64,000 nt of DNA from Prochlorococcus sp. AG-418-O03 (lineage in GTDB: Bacteria > Cyanobacteriota > Cyanobacteriia > PCC-6307 > Cyanobiaceae): contig QCMJ01000003.1 in NCBI GenBank assembly GCA_003213855.1, positions 80,547-144,546 on the forward strand, written 5' to 3'. This document shows, piece by piece, positions 45,080 through 55,829 of the stretch. How positions within the stretch are numbered: the stretch's first letter is position 1; each line of letters starts with the position of its first letter. The position numbers and the translations under genes are program-made. The notes under the pieces were generated by a model. The model did not search any database. It was not told the origin of the DNA and saw only the letters and a program-made list of their open reading frames with translations.

Positions 45080-46222
45080 GTGATAGGGTTCATTTCTGAA
45101 AAATTACTTATCCCTATTCTAGATTTTTTCTACGGTTTAGTACCTAGTTATGGTTTAGCGATTGTTGCATTGACAGTCGTAATTAGAATTGCACTTTTCC
45201 CTCTAAGCGCTGGTTCCATTAGAAGCGCGAGAAGGATGAAGATTGCTCAACCAGTAATGCAAAAAAGGCAAGCAGAAATAAAATCTAAGTTTTCTGGTGA
45301 TCCAAAGAAACAGCAAGAAGAATTGGGAAAACTAATGAATGAGTTTGGAAGTCCTCTAGCAGGTTGCCTTCCATTGATTGTACAAATGCCCGTGCTATTT
45401 GCATTGTTTGCGACCTTAAGGGGATCACCATTTGCTGATGTCCCCTACAACATAAATCTCAAGGTTGTTCCACAGGATCAAATAGCGGCTATTGATCCAA
45501 AACCTTACAAATCCCCAAGACACTCTATTTTTATTACAGAAAAATCACATTTTCCTGTAATAGCTACCATCCCTAATGGAACAAAATTAGGAACAGAAGA
45601 ATCTGTAAAAATAAATTTACAAACAACAAACGGCAATAGCTATTCGGAAGTTTTGTCTAAATATGACAATGGATCAAAATTTCTACCAACATGGAAGGTT
45701 TCTAAAGGATCCGAATATCTTAAAGTCTCCCAAGACGGCACAGTAACAGCAATTAAACCGGGCGATGCAACAATCGAGGCAAAAATTCCTGGCCTAGCTG
45801 CAAAAAGTGGTTTTCTTTTTATAAAAGCCCTTGGACAAGTTGGTTTTTATGTAGATGGGTCAATTAACTGGGATATTGCGACACTTGTAGGTGCCTTTGG
45901 ATTAACCCTACTTCTCTCTCAAGTTTTATCTAGTCAGGGGATGCCTGCAAATCCCCAGCAATCAACAGCCAACAAAATTACGCCAATTATGATTACTGGG
46001 ATGTTTCTGTTTTTCCCACTACCAGCAGGAGTTTTACTTTATATGGTTGTTGCTAATATATTTCAGGCATTTCAGACTTTTCTACTTAATAAAGAAGCTC
46101 TTCCTGAGAATCTACAGAAAATTTTGGATCAACAATTATTGGCCAAAAATGAAGTAATAACAACTTCTGCTTCAACTATCTCAGATAAAAGATTACCTTT
46201 TGAACCTAACAGTAAAAAATAG
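45080..46222 (+). CDS. yidC: Membrane protein insertase YidC/Oxa1 with an Ig-like insert
   Basis: 380 residues from GTG. The Oxa1 core: [20 protein letters not shown] (helix 1), a charged cytoplasmic loop ([14 protein letters not shown]), [27 protein letters not shown] (helix 2), then after about 140 residues the later helices ([48 protein letters not shown]). The stretch between them (about 125-255) includes [23 protein letters not shown], which looks like a Big2 Ig-like domain facing the lumen. YidC inserts thylakoid and plasma membrane proteins. Good fit with the rpmH-rnpA cluster. Confidence 0.95.
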   Translation: MIGFISEKLLIPILDFFYGLVPSYGLAIVALTVVIRIALFPLSAGSIRSARRMKIAQPVMQKRQAEIKSKFSGDPKKQQEELGKLMNEFGSPLAGCLPLIVQMPVLFALFATLRGSPFADVPYNINLKVVPQDQIAAIDPKPYKSPRHSIFITEKSHFPVIATIPNGTKLGTEESVKINLQTTNGNSYSEVLSKYDNGSKFLPTWKVSKGSEYLKVSQDGTVTAIKPGDATIEAKIPGLAAKSGFLFIKALGQVGFYVDGSINWDIATLVGAFGLTLLLSQVLSSQGMPANPQQSTANKITPIMITGMFLFFPLPAGVLLYMVVANIFQAFQTFLLNKEALPENLQKILDQQLLAKNEVITTSASTISDKRLPFEPNSKK

Positions 46223-46237
46223 TTTGAATCTTAAATA

Positions 46238-47704
46238 ATGAATTCTTGGTGTAGAAATTTAGAATTACTCATAAAATCAAGAACCTCATTGATCTGGATC
46301 AGGACTAAAGAAGAGGAAAGATTAGAAAAATTGATCAATTTCTCTTGTGAAAGATTAAAAATAAAAAGATTCATTTGCTGGGATTGTGTTAGCGGCATAA
46401 AAGGATTAATAAATGAAGAAGGTAAATTTCCTAACAATCCGTTAGGAGTGCTTAATTGGCTTAAAGAACAAAGTTCTGAAGTCTCAACTATTTTGTTAGT
46501 AAAAGATTTTCATAAATTTTATGACGATCCATCCATCAATAGAACTATTAAAGAACTATCTTCAACGCTAAAGAAAACTAGTCATAATTTAATAATTAGT
46601 TCTCATTTATTCCCATCATCAGAAGAGCTGGATGAATTAATGACAATTTTAGATCTACCTTTACCTGATCAAAAAGAATTGAAAAATCTAATAAAAAAAA
46701 TAGCTATCAATTCCAATTCAAATCTTGAGGAACAAGACTTAAACGAACTTTCTATTGCCTCAAGCGGACTTACCGAAATAAAAGTAAAGCAAGTCACTGC
46801 AAAGGCCCTTGCTCAAAGAGGAAAAATAAGTAAAGAAGATATTAAAGATATTCTTGAAGAGAAAAAACAAGTGATAGCAAGAAGTGAAATTTTAGAATTT
46901 TTCGAGGCTAAATCAAGTCAAAATGATATTGGTGGTTTAAATGTTTTAAAAGTTTGGCTTAATCAAAGATACAGGGCCTTTTCTAAAGAAGCTAGAGATT
47001 ATGGATTACCAATCCCCAAGGGCGTCTTACTTGTCGGGGCACAAGGAACAGGGAAATCGCTTACCGCAAAATCAATTTCTAAGAGTTGGTCGATGCCGCT
47101 ACTTAGGTTAGATGTTGGAAGACTGTTTTCTAGCCTCGTTGGCTCAAGTGAAGCAAGAACTAGAGAAACAATTGCAAGAGCTGAGGCCATGTCTCCTTGT
47201 ATCCTCTGGATCGATGAAATTGACAAGGGCTTTGGCGGCGATGCTAGAAGCGATGGAGGAACAAGTCAGAGGGTTTTGGCAAGTTTACTAACTTGGATGG
47301 CTGAAAAAGAATCCACCGTATTTGTCATTGCTACCGCTAATGCTATAGATAAGCTTCCTGCCGAATTATTAAGGAAAGGTAGGTTTGATGAGATATTTTT
47401 TCTTGATTTGCCAAATTCTGAAGAAAGATTAAGTATTCTGGATTTGCACCTAAAAAAAAGAAGACCAAGTTACAGTTTCCCTCTTTCTACTATCATCGAT
47501 AGAACAGATGGATTTTCAGGGGCAGAACTTGAACAAGCAGTAATAGAGGGGATGCATATTTCATTCTCTGAGAATAGAGAGCTTGTGGAGAAAGATATAA
47601 TAAAGGCAGTTTCTGAATTAGTTCCTTTATCAAGAACCGCTAAAGAGCAAATTGATTTCCTAAAAGAATGGTCATCCACAGGACGGGCCCGCTCTGCATC
47701 GTGA
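46238..47704 (+). CDS. ycf46: Ycf46-like AAA+ ATPase
   Basis: 488 residues. The N-terminal half is the Ycf46-specific part (starts MNSWCRNLELLIKSRTSLIWI). The AAA module has Walker A GAQGTGKS near residue 268, Walker B CILWIDEID, sensor/arginine-finger region LRKGRFDEIFFLDLP, and GFSGAELEQAV. Ycf46 has been linked to regulation of photosynthesis and CO2 use in cyanobacteria. 15 bases after yidC. Confidence 0.93.
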   Translation: MNSWCRNLELLIKSRTSLIWIRTKEEERLEKLINFSCERLKIKRFICWDCVSGIKGLINEEGKFPNNPLGVLNWLKEQSSEVSTILLVKDFHKFYDDPSINRTIKELSSTLKKTSHNLIISSHLFPSSEELDELMTILDLPLPDQKELKNLIKKIAINSNSNLEEQDLNELSIASSGLTEIKVKQVTAKALAQRGKISKEDIKDILEEKKQVIARSEILEFFEAKSSQNDIGGLNVLKVWLNQRYRAFSKEARDYGLPIPKGVLLVGAQGTGKSLTAKSISKSWSMPLLRLDVGRLFSSLVGSSEARTRETIARAEAMSPCILWIDEIDKGFGGDARSDGGTSQRVLASLLTWMAEKESTVFVIATANAIDKLPAELLRKGRFDEIFFLDLPNSEERLSILDLHLKKRRPSYSFPLSTIIDRTDGFSGAELEQAVIEGMHISFSENRELVEKDIIKAVSELVPLSRTAKEQIDFLKEWSSTGRARSAS

Positions 47705-47826
47705 ATTAAATTTAATTTTAAAAATATTTCACAAATCAGGAATCATTAATTTAGTTAATTTTTAATCAAAAAACCCAAATAATGAATTGAGATTAACTAT
47801 CTTAATTAATGTATAAAAAAAAAAGA

Positions 47827-49104
47827 GTGTTAGATCAAAAATTAATAAGAGAAAACCCAACATCTGTTCAAGAGAATTTATCCTTAAGAGGAAAAGTGTA
47901 CAAAATATCTCACATACACGAATTAACTGTTAGAAAAAAAGAAATTGACATAGAAATTTCCAGTCTCCAATCGGAGAGTAAAAAATTAAGCAAATCTATC
48001 GGCCAATTGATTGGTAAATCACCAAATAATAATTCACAAGAATTAAATGATTTAAAGAAAAAGGGAAACCAATACAGAAGCAAAATTTCTGAATTAGAAG
48101 AAAAACAAAGAATATTAGACAAACAAGTAGATGATGAGATTTATAATTTACCTAATTTTCCTAGCAAAGATGCACCTATTGGAAAGGATGAAAGTGATAA
48201 TTTACAAATAAAAACTTGGGGAGACCCACTTATCAAGGAGAATCTTAAATCTCATTGGGAAATAGGCGAGAGCCTTAATCTTTTTGACTCTATAAAATCT
48301 ACTAAAATATCAAAAAGTCGTTTTATTACACTCATTGGAAATGGTGCCAGATTAGAAAGAGCGTTAATAAATTTCATGCTCGACATGCATACTAAAAATG
48401 GTTACGTAGAGTTAATGCCTCCAGCTTTAATAAATTCAGAAAGTCTTACAGGATCTGGTCAATTACCTAAATTTGCAAATGAAAGTTTTAAGTGCTCTAA
48501 CGACGACCTCTGGCTTTCTCCTACAGCTGAAGTTCCACTAACTGCTTTTCATAGGAATGAGATTATTGATTCAAAGCAGTTACCCATGAAGTATGTTGCA
48601 TATAGTCCGTGTTTTAGGAGAGAAGCTGGAAGTTATGGAAGGGATACTAAAGGCTTAATAAGACTTCATCAATTCAATAAAGTTGAGCTGTATTGGTTTT
48701 GTGATCCAAATAAATCCATAGAGGCTCATAAAAAGATCACTTCTGATGCAGAAAGTATCTTAAGAAAGCTTAATCTACCTTACAGATTAGTTGATATTTG
48801 TACTGGAGACTTAGGTTTTTCTTCAAGCAGAACTTTTGATCTTGAGGTCTGGCTACCAAGTAGTAAATGTTATAGAGAAATTTCAAGTTGTAGTAATTGT
48901 TTGGACTTTCAAGCACGCAGGTCATCAATAAGAACAAAAATTGAGAAGAAAAATACATATTTGCATACCTTAAACGGTAGTGGGCTTGCTATTGGAAGAA
49001 CTATGGCTGCTATTCTTGAGAATGGCCAACAAACTGATGGGAGCGTAAAAATCCCAGAAGCTCTAGTCCCATATTTTGGATCAAATTTTTTAAAAACTGC
49101 CTAA
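47827..49104 (+). CDS. serS: Seryl-tRNA synthetase
   Basis: About 425 residues from the GTG at 47827 ([11 protein letters not shown], the normal SerRS start); an ATG at 47809 would add a six-residue basic tail. The N-terminal long coiled-coil arm for tRNA (Lys/Glu-rich, about 25-105) precedes the class II core: [14 protein letters not shown], motif 2 [21 protein letters not shown], and motif 3 [18 protein letters not shown]. Charges tRNA-Ser. Confidence 0.97.
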   Translation: MLDQKLIRENPTSVQENLSLRGKVYKISHIHELTVRKKEIDIEISSLQSESKKLSKSIGQLIGKSPNNNSQELNDLKKKGNQYRSKISELEEKQRILDKQVDDEIYNLPNFPSKDAPIGKDESDNLQIKTWGDPLIKENLKSHWEIGESLNLFDSIKSTKISKSRFITLIGNGARLERALINFMLDMHTKNGYVELMPPALINSESLTGSGQLPKFANESFKCSNDDLWLSPTAEVPLTAFHRNEIIDSKQLPMKYVAYSPCFRREAGSYGRDTKGLIRLHQFNKVELYWFCDPNKSIEAHKKITSDAESILRKLNLPYRLVDICTGDLGFSSSRTFDLEVWLPSSKCYREISSCSNCLDFQARRSSIRTKIEKKNTYLHTLNGSGLAIGRTMAAILENGQQTDGSVKIPEALVPYFGSNFLKTA

Positions 49105-49113
49105 TATAATTAA

Positions 49114-50193
49114 ATGAATGTTTTAACCTCAATAACAGTTCTAGGATTTCTCATTTTTTTTCATGAAATGGGGCACTTTCTTGCGGCAATTTTACAAGGT
49201 ATCTATGTTGATGGATTTTCAATTGGTTTTGGACCATCAATAATTCAGAAAAGATATAAAGACATAACATATTCACTTAGAGCCTTTCCCTTAGGAGGCT
49301 TTGTTTCCTTTCCTGATGAAGAAATAAATAATATTGATCCTAAAGATCCAAATCTTTTAAAAAATAGGCCAGTTATACAAAGAGTAATTGTTATATCAGC
49401 TGGGGTATTTGCTAACTTAATCCTTGCCTACACCATTTTAATTGTAAATGTAACAACTATTGGTATTCCGTATGATCCCGATCCAGGTATTTTAGTTTTG
49501 GCTACTCAGCCGGAGAAAGCTGCCTCTATTGCTGGATTACAAGCAGGTGATAAAATCTTAAAAATTGAAAGCATTACTTTAGGAATTGGCGATCAAGCGG
49601 TTTCTGCTTTAGTAAAAGAGATTCAAAATTCATCAGAGAATCCAATTTCGATAACAATTAATCGAGATGGGGTTATAAAAGATTTAACTTTAATACCTAA
49701 AAATATAGACGGGAAGGGTACAATAGGTGCTCAATTACAACCTAATATAAAAAAAGAAACTAAAAAGACAAAAAACATATTCGAACTTTTTAAATACACC
49801 AATAATGAGTTTTCATCACTTTTGATTAAAACAATACAAGGTTATAAAGGATTAATTACAAATTTCTCCTCAACAGCTCAACAATTAAGTGGGCCAGTCA
49901 AAATCGTTGAAATCGGTGCACAATTATCTCAACAAGGTGGGACAGGCATATTATTATTTGCGGCTTTAATTTCTATTAATTTAGCAGTACTTAATTCATT
50001 ACCTTTACCATTGTTAGATGGAGGACAACTTGTTTTCACTTTAATTGAAGGTTTTAGGGGGAAACCTGTTCCAGTCAAGGTACAAATGGTTGTTACTCAG
50101 TCCAGTTTTTTTCTTTTAGTTGGACTAAGCGTTCTGCTTATTATCAGAGATACTAGTCAACTATTAATCGTACAAAGATTATTAAACCAATAA
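49114..50193 (+). CDS. rseP: Site-2 protease, RseP-type zinc metalloprotease
   Basis: 359 residues. Zinc-binding HEMGH at residues 17-21 in the first helix, FSIGFGPSI after it, a central PDZ domain (about 120-200, EKAASIAGLQAGDKILKIES), and the LDGGQL motif with the Asp ligand (NSLPLPLLDGG) in a later helix. It cuts membrane-bound regulators in intramembrane proteolysis. Nine bases after serS. Confidence 0.96.
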   Translation: MNVLTSITVLGFLIFFHEMGHFLAAILQGIYVDGFSIGFGPSIIQKRYKDITYSLRAFPLGGFVSFPDEEINNIDPKDPNLLKNRPVIQRVIVISAGVFANLILAYTILIVNVTTIGIPYDPDPGILVLATQPEKAASIAGLQAGDKILKIESITLGIGDQAVSALVKEIQNSSENPISITINRDGVIKDLTLIPKNIDGKGTIGAQLQPNIKKETKKTKNIFELFKYTNNEFSSLLIKTIQGYKGLITNFSSTAQQLSGPVKIVEIGAQLSQQGGTGILLFAALISINLAVLNSLPLPLLDGGQLVFTLIEGFRGKPVPVKVQMVVTQSSFFLLVGLSVLLIIRDTSQLLIVQRLLNQ

Positions 50194-50257
50194 ATAAATT
50201 TTAAAAACTGTTCTCCAAGCTGTTAATATAATAGTTAGTTTTAAATATTCTGACTAA

Positions 50258-50560
50258 ATGGCGAAAAAGTCCATGATTGCGAGAGAAGTTAAACGCAAAA
50301 AACTTGTGAAGAAATATGCTGCAAAAAGGAAAGCATTATTAGATGAATTTAATGCGGCAAAAGATCCAATGGAAAGGTTAGAAATTCATAGAAAGATACA
50401 GGGGCTGCCTAGAAACTCTGCCCCAAATAGAGTAAGAAATAGATGTTGGGCAACTGGCAAACCAAGGGGAGTCTACAGAGACTTTGGTCTTTGCAGGAAT
50501 CAGTTGAGACAAAGAGCTCATAATGGTGAGCTTCCTGGAGTAGTTAAATCAAGTTGGTAG
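50258..50560 (+). CDS. rpsN: 30S ribosomal protein S14
   Basis: 100 residues, basic. [20 protein letters not shown] opens and [25 protein letters not shown] with the end GVVKSSW matches S14. Only two Cys remain, so it is the zinc-free long form usual in cyanobacteria. Confidence 0.98.
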   Translation: MAKKSMIAREVKRKKLVKKYAAKRKALLDEFNAAKDPMERLEIHRKIQGLPRNSAPNRVRNRCWATGKPRGVYRDFGLCRNQLRQRAHNGELPGVVKSSW

Positions 50561-50730
50561 TAAATATAAGTTTTTTGAACTTTATTCTCTACCGTAAAAC
50601 ACATAATTAAACAAATTAAAAATCATTTTTGGAACAATTTTAAGAATTTTTATAGCTTATCTAAATAATTTACTCAATATGTCCCTATAAAATGTAAGAA
50701 TAAATTATGTATAGATTTATAATTTAAAAA

Positions 50731-52896
50731 GTGGAAGGACAAAATAAGTCGATCACGTTTGACGGACGAGAGATACGACTAACTACAGGACTATATGCTC
50801 CTCAAGCAAATGGATCAGTAATGATTGAATGCGGTGACACCTCTCTATTAGTTACAGCGACAAAAACTACAAAAAAAGATGCTTCAGACTTTCTACCTCT
50901 AATATGTGACTATGAGGAGAAACTATATGCTGCCGGAAGAATTCCAGGTGGCTTTATGCGTAGAGAAGGTCGCCCTCCAGAGAGAGCGACTTTAATTTCA
51001 AGATTAATTGACAGGCCAATGAGGCCACTTTTCCCCTCATGGATGAGAGACGAGATACAAATAGTTGCCTCTTGCCTTTCTTTAGATGAAAGGGTTCCTG
51101 CAGATGTTTTGGCCGTTACTGGGGCTTCAATAGCGACTTTACTTGGAGAAATACCATTTTATGGACCAATGGCTGCAGTAAGGGTTGGTCTTATAGGAGA
51201 TGATTTCATCTTAAATCCAAGTTATAGAGAAATTGAGAAAGGTGATTTAGACATTGTTGTTGCAGGTTCACCTGAAGGCATCGTCATGATTGAGGCAGGT
51301 GCTAATCAGTTATCGGAGCAAGATACTATTGAAGCTATAGATTTTGGTTATGAATCAGTTACTGAACTTATTAAATCGCAAGAAGATTTACTAAAAGATT
51401 TAGGAATAAAACAGATTAAGCCAACTGACCCTAAAGAAGATAGAACATTACCCTCCTATTTAGAGAAAAATTGCACAAAACCGATTGAGTTAGTTTTAAA
51501 GAAATTTGATCTCACAAAGGAAGAAAGAGATCTTGAACTCGAAAAAATAAAAGTTGAGACTCAAGATAAAATTGAATCTTTGAAAGAGGATAACCAACTC
51601 AAAGTTCTTCTTTCAGAAAATGATAAGTTATTAAGTTCCGACTTTAAAAAATTAACAAAAAAATTAATGAGGTCACAAATCATAAATGATGGGAAAAGAG
51701 TTGATGGTCGCGAATTAGATGAAGTTAGGAAAATTTCTGCATCTGCAGGAATTCTTCCAAAAAGGGTTCATGGTTCTGCATTATTCCAAAGAGGGCTAAC
51801 CCAAGTTTTATCTACAACCACATTAGGAACTCCTAGTGATGCTCAAGAAATGGATGACCTAAATCCAAGCACTGAGAAAACTTATTTACATCACTACAAT
51901 TTTCCTCCTTATTCAGTTGGAGAAACAAGACCAATGAGAACACCCGGGAGAAGGGAAATTGGTCATGGCGCCCTAGCTGAGAGAGCTATAATCCCTGTAT
52001 TACCTGGGAAAGAAACATTCCCTTACGTCCTAAGGGTAGTTAGTGAAGTTTTAAGTTCGAATGGATCAACCTCAATGGGTTCTGTATGTGGCAGCACTCT
52101 TTCGTTATTAGATGCAGGAGTTCCTTTAAAAGCTCCTGTAGGTGGAACTGCTATGGGCTTAATCAAGGAAGGTAAAGAAGTAAGAATTCTTACAGATATA
52201 CAAGGAATTGAAGACTTTCTTGGAGACATGGACTTTAAAGTTGCAGGTACTGATAAGGGTATAACAGCTTTACAAATGGATATGAAGATTACAGGTTTAC
52301 CTGTTAGCGTTATTTCTGATGCGATTAAAAAAGCAAGACCAGCTAGGCTACATATACTTGAAAAAATGCAAGGAGCAATTGATAAGCCCCAAGAATCATT
52401 ATCCCCTCATGCCCCAAGACTACTAAGCTTTAGGATTGACCCAGAACTTATCGGCACAGTAATAGGCCCTGGAGGTAGAACTATTAAAGGCATAACAGAA
52501 AGGACAAATACAAAAATTGACATAGAAGATGGAGGAATCGTAACCATCGCATCGCATGACGGTGCCGCAGCAGAAGAAGCTCAAAAGATTATTGAAGGCC
52601 TCACGCGTAAAGTTCATGAGGGTGAAATCTTTTCAGGGGTTGTTACCAGAATTATTCCAATTGGAGCTTTTGTCGAAATTCTTCCTGGGAAAGAAGGTAT
52701 GGTCCACATATCACAATTATCTGAGGCTAGAGTTGAAAGAGTTGAAGATGTTGTAAGACAAGGTGATGAAGTTACAGTAAGAGTGCGCGAAATCGACAGC
52801 AGAGGTCGTATAAATCTAACTTTAAGGGGAGTGTCTCAAAATGGAGGCATGTCATACCCTGAACCTACCCCTACTCCTGTGGCCCCTTTAAATTAA
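50731..52896 (+). CDS. pnp: Polyribonucleotide nucleotidyltransferase
   Basis: 721 residues from GTG. Two RNase PH domains (about 1-220 and 320-545; the second has [29 protein letters not shown] and [19 protein letters not shown]), then a KH domain with [15 protein letters not shown] and an S1 domain ([29 protein letters not shown]). PNPase degrades RNA 3'-5' with phosphate and can add tails; in cyanobacteria it is the main polyadenylating enzyme. Confidence 0.98.
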   Translation: MEGQNKSITFDGREIRLTTGLYAPQANGSVMIECGDTSLLVTATKTTKKDASDFLPLICDYEEKLYAAGRIPGGFMRREGRPPERATLISRLIDRPMRPLFPSWMRDEIQIVASCLSLDERVPADVLAVTGASIATLLGEIPFYGPMAAVRVGLIGDDFILNPSYREIEKGDLDIVVAGSPEGIVMIEAGANQLSEQDTIEAIDFGYESVTELIKSQEDLLKDLGIKQIKPTDPKEDRTLPSYLEKNCTKPIELVLKKFDLTKEERDLELEKIKVETQDKIESLKEDNQLKVLLSENDKLLSSDFKKLTKKLMRSQIINDGKRVDGRELDEVRKISASAGILPKRVHGSALFQRGLTQVLSTTTLGTPSDAQEMDDLNPSTEKTYLHHYNFPPYSVGETRPMRTPGRREIGHGALAERAIIPVLPGKETFPYVLRVVSEVLSSNGSTSMGSVCGSTLSLLDAGVPLKAPVGGTAMGLIKEGKEVRILTDIQGIEDFLGDMDFKVAGTDKGITALQMDMKITGLPVSVISDAIKKARPARLHILEKMQGAIDKPQESLSPHAPRLLSFRIDPELIGTVIGPGGRTIKGITERTNTKIDIEDGGIVTIASHDGAAAEEAQKIIEGLTRKVHEGEIFSGVVTRIIPIGAFVEILPGKEGMVHISQLSEARVERVEDVVRQGDEVTVRVREIDSRGRINLTLRGVSQNGGMSYPEPTPTPVAPLN

Positions 52897-52898
52897 GT

Positions 52899-53801
52899 TT
52901 AAAGCGGATAAATATTATATCTTTTAACGATTTCTTCTATTTCTGAACAAATTTCTTGATGCACCTTGCAATTATTAGATGCCACAATAATTCCTCTTTT
53001 TTCATAATTTGGATCTCCATAAAAAAGTTTTTTATTTTTTAAATTTGTGACAGCTCCACCTGAGGCCTGTAATATTACCTCAGGTGAGGCAAAATCCCAA
53101 TCTTTAGGAGAGCTTTTACCAGGAAGACTTAAAGAGATATAAATATCACTCTCCCCTCTTAAAATTGAGGCAAATTTGCAACCAATACTTCCCATAACCA
53201 AAACATTTTGAAAATTAACTTTCTCTATTAAGTCTTTTAGATTTTTATTTCTATGGTTTTTACTCGTTACTACAGTCATCTCCTTAAGAGTTTTCTTTTT
53301 AGGAATATTCATACTTTTTTTTGAGCCATCCATACTCTCGCACCAAACCTCCCGACCATCTGCAATCCATAACTCATCCTTTTCAGGGATAAGAACAACT
53401 CCAAGGTAGGGCCTTTTTTTATAACATAAAGCAAGATGCATAGCATAATTTTCTGTACCCTGAATAAAATCCTTAGTACCATCAAGAGGATCTAAAATCC
53501 ATATCCAATCAGATTTGTTCTGAAAATTATCAATTTTATCTTTTACATTTTCTTCGCTTAAAATTTCCCAATCGATATTCTGATATTTTTCATTAATTCT
53601 TTTAATAATTAAATCATTTACTTTCAAATCAGCTATTGTAACAGGGTTGCTATAATCCACTTTCTCCAAAATATTACTATTAGAATCTACATCTCTCAGT
53701 ATTTTTGAGTAATAAAGCAATATTTCTGAAGCTTCCCAGCTGAAAATTCTAAGATCATCGATAAGATTATTAATATCAACACCTTGAGGTAATTTAATCA
53801 C
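52899..53801 (-). CDS. cysQ: 3'(2'),5'-bisphosphate nucleotidase, CysQ-like
   Basis: 300 residues of the inositol monophosphatase superfamily. Metal ligands: SEEN (first Glu), DPLDGTKDFIQG (main motif), and KDWDFASPEVILQASGGAV. It removes the 3' phosphate from PAP or PAPS formed in sulfate assimilation. Converges on pnp, two bases from its stop, and is divergent from rsmI with only three bases between, so promoters must overlap. Confidence 0.93.
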   Translation of the reverse strand: MIKLPQGVDINNLIDDLRIFSWEASEILLYYSKILRDVDSNSNILEKVDYSNPVTIADLKVNDLIIKRINEKYQNIDWEILSEENVKDKIDNFQNKSDWIWILDPLDGTKDFIQGTENYAMHLALCYKKRPYLGVVLIPEKDELWIADGREVWCESMDGSKKSMNIPKKKTLKEMTVVTSKNHRNKNLKDLIEKVNFQNVLVMGSIGCKFASILRGESDIYISLSLPGKSSPKDWDFASPEVILQASGGAVTNLKNKKLFYGDPNYEKRGIIVASNNCKVHQEICSEIEEIVKRYNIYPL

Positions 53802-53804
53802 TAT

Positions 53805-54671
53805 ATGAAATCTAAAACAACATCATCTCACAAAAGCGCAGAACCTGAGAATAGTGTTTTATATATTGTTGGGACACCAATAGGTAATTTAAGTGATATA
53901 TCCCCAAGAGCTTTAAATATCCTTAAGAATGTTTCTCTTATTGCTTGTGAAGATACAAGACATACAAGAAAAATAATGAACAAATTTGACTTCAAAAATA
54001 ATATCGTAAGCTTCAATAAACATAATTCTTTAAATAGAATTCCGAAATTAATTGACGATCTTTGCTTAGGGAAATCAATTGCTTTAGTGAGCGATGCAGG
54101 AATGCCAAGCATTTGTGATCCTGGAGAAGATTTAGTTAAAAGTGTAAGATCTAAAGGTCTTAATACTATCTGTATTCCAGGACCATGTGCAGCGATTACT
54201 GCTCTTGTATCTAGCGGCCTTCCCTCTTCTCGATTTACTTTTGAAGGTTTTCTTCCAAAAAAGAACTCAGAAAGAAAAAAAATTCTTATTGAAATTAGTA
54301 AAAGTGACAAAACCACAATTTTATTTGAATCTCCCCAACGTCTTAAAAAATCATTAAATGATCTGAAAGATTATTGTGGTGGAGAAAGAGAGATAGTGGT
54401 TAGTCGAGAACTAACAAAAAAGTTTGAAGAAAGTATTGGTAATAATATTGATGAAGCTCTTAGTTTTTTTGAGTCCAAGGAAGTCATTGGTGAAATAACA
54501 ATAGTTGTTAAAGGAATAAAAGCAAAAAAATTATCGGATAATTTTAATAAAATAGAGATAAAAAAAGAGCTTTATGAATTAACAAAAGCAGGATTAAGTT
54601 TATCTGAAGCATCTAAATACTTGGCTAAAAGAAATCACATTAAAAAAAGCATAATTTATAATCTATATTAA
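53805..54671 (+). CDS. rsmI: 16S rRNA (cytidine-1402-2'-O)-methyltransferase
   Basis: 288 residues. YIVGTPIGNLSDISPRALNIL, ACEDTRHTRKIM, ALVSDAGMPSICDPG, FEGFLPKK and the SPQRLKKSLNDL / GEREIVVSRELTKKFEE segments are all RsmI signatures (tetrapyrrole methylase fold). It methylates the ribose of C1402 at the decoding site. Start ATG is only three bases from the divergent cysQ start. Confidence 0.97.
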   Translation: MKSKTTSSHKSAEPENSVLYIVGTPIGNLSDISPRALNILKNVSLIACEDTRHTRKIMNKFDFKNNIVSFNKHNSLNRIPKLIDDLCLGKSIALVSDAGMPSICDPGEDLVKSVRSKGLNTICIPGPCAAITALVSSGLPSSRFTFEGFLPKKNSERKKILIEISKSDKTTILFESPQRLKKSLNDLKDYCGGEREIVVSRELTKKFEESIGNNIDEALSFFESKEVIGEITIVVKGIKAKKLSDNFNKIEIKKELYELTKAGLSLSEASKYLAKRNHIKKSIIYNLY

Positions 54672-54696
54672 AATCCAATAAGCAATGCCTTAATTT

Positions 54697-54918
54697 TTGG
54701 TGACAATTAAAAAAATACTTTTCTCAATAGGATTTAATCTATCTTTATTCTTCCTTTTAATGATAGGAATCCAAAATAGTTCAAAACAAATAAAAATAAA
54801 TCTTATACTAAGAGAAACAATTGATTTGCCAATTAGTTTCATAATTGGTCTGAGTTTTATCAGTGGATCAATTACAGGTAGTGTTCTGAAAATAAATTTT
54901 GACCATAAAAGAGGTTAG
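54697..54918 (+). CDS. Small LapA/DUF1049-like membrane protein
   Basis: 73 residues from TTG (or GTG at 54700). Two membrane helices: IGFNLSLFFLLMIGIQNSS and IDLPISFIIGLSFISGSITGSV, spaced as in LapA/DUF1049 proteins with the typical QN and SGS turn. Function unknown. 25 bases after rsmI; overlaps the convergent HTH gene by four bases. Confidence 0.7.
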   Translation: MVTIKKILFSIGFNLSLFFLLMIGIQNSSKQIKINLILRETIDLPISFIIGLSFISGSITGSVLKINFDHKRG

Positions 54919-55601
54919 ATCTTTTCTAGCGCAATCAATTTATCAGGACTTACGATTCTGGAGATTCCTTTAGAAATGAGTATAGGGGCAACAATCTTAA
55001 ACACATTAGTATTTGGAACTTTAATTACTTTTTGATCTTTATTGCAATATCTTTTGGCATTTTTTAAATCAAAGTAGATTTCAATTGTTTGTCTATTTAG
55101 ATCAACTTTTGGTAGAAATTGCCAATCTGGAAAATCTTTTAAATATTTAGTTTCTAATTCAATTTTTTTATCAACAACCATATAGACGATACTTGGCAAT
55201 TCAACTTCGGAAATAGGCACTGATGAATAATCTTTTCGAGTAGCATTTTCAATTTCAAAATTTAAGGGCGTTATTTCCACAAATTCCGCGCCATAAATTG
55301 TTTGGTCCTGATTATTAATATTTTGCTTTTCTTCATTAAATTTATTATTAGAATTATTTTCTAGATTATTTTTCTTATTTGGAGATTTATTTAAATTTAT
55401 TTTTTTATTATCTAAATTAGCTCTTTTAATATTCAAAGAGTTTAATTCAAGAAATCTTTGGTCCCCAAGACTTTTTTTGAGGTTCCTAGAAATCGTTAAC
55501 TTCGTAAAGTCAAACTTCTTAGATATTTCATCTATTTTAAAACCGTCAATAAAATATTTAACTATTTCTTGTTTTTGTTTTTCAGAGAGCCTCTTTCCCA
55601 A
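54915..55601 (-). CDS. HTH protein with Asn-rich linker and unknown C-terminal domain
   Basis: 228 residues from TTG. The first 50 residues (LSEKQKQEIVKYFIDGFKIDEISKKFDFTKLTISRNLKKSL) form a helix-turn-helix of the resolvase/transposase-like type. Residues about 55-100 are a low-complexity Asn/Lys linker (NKKINLNKSPNKKNN). The C-terminal 120 residues (VPISEVELPSIVYMVVDKKIELETKYLKDFPDWQFLP) fold unknown, ending ISRIVSPDKLIALEKI. It looks like a marine-cyanobacterial regulator. Located between rsmI and tRNA-Arg. Confidence 0.75.
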   Translation of the reverse strand: MGKRLSEKQKQEIVKYFIDGFKIDEISKKFDFTKLTISRNLKKSLGDQRFLELNSLNIKRANLDNKKINLNKSPNKKNNLENNSNNKFNEEKQNINNQDQTIYGAEFVEITPLNFEIENATRKDYSSVPISEVELPSIVYMVVDKKIELETKYLKDFPDWQFLPKVDLNRQTIEIYFDLKNAKRYCNKDQKVIKVPNTNVFKIVAPILISKGISRIVSPDKLIALEKI

Positions 55602-55741
55602 AATTGATATTGCTATTAATTGTCTATTCTAAATCACTCTAAATGATACCACTATAGATTAAACTTTTAGCATAGAAATTTATAAATAATTTATTATTGT
55701 TTGTTTGTTTGTTATATATCTGTCAGATATAATTGTTTAGT

Positions 55742-55815
<74 letters not shown>

Positions 55816-55829
55816 TTGATAATCTATTT

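Noticed and set aside
53828..54316. Minus-strand 162-residue frame inside rsmI.
   Set aside because: Long only because rsmI has few antisense stops; rsmI signatures are unmistakable on the plus strand.
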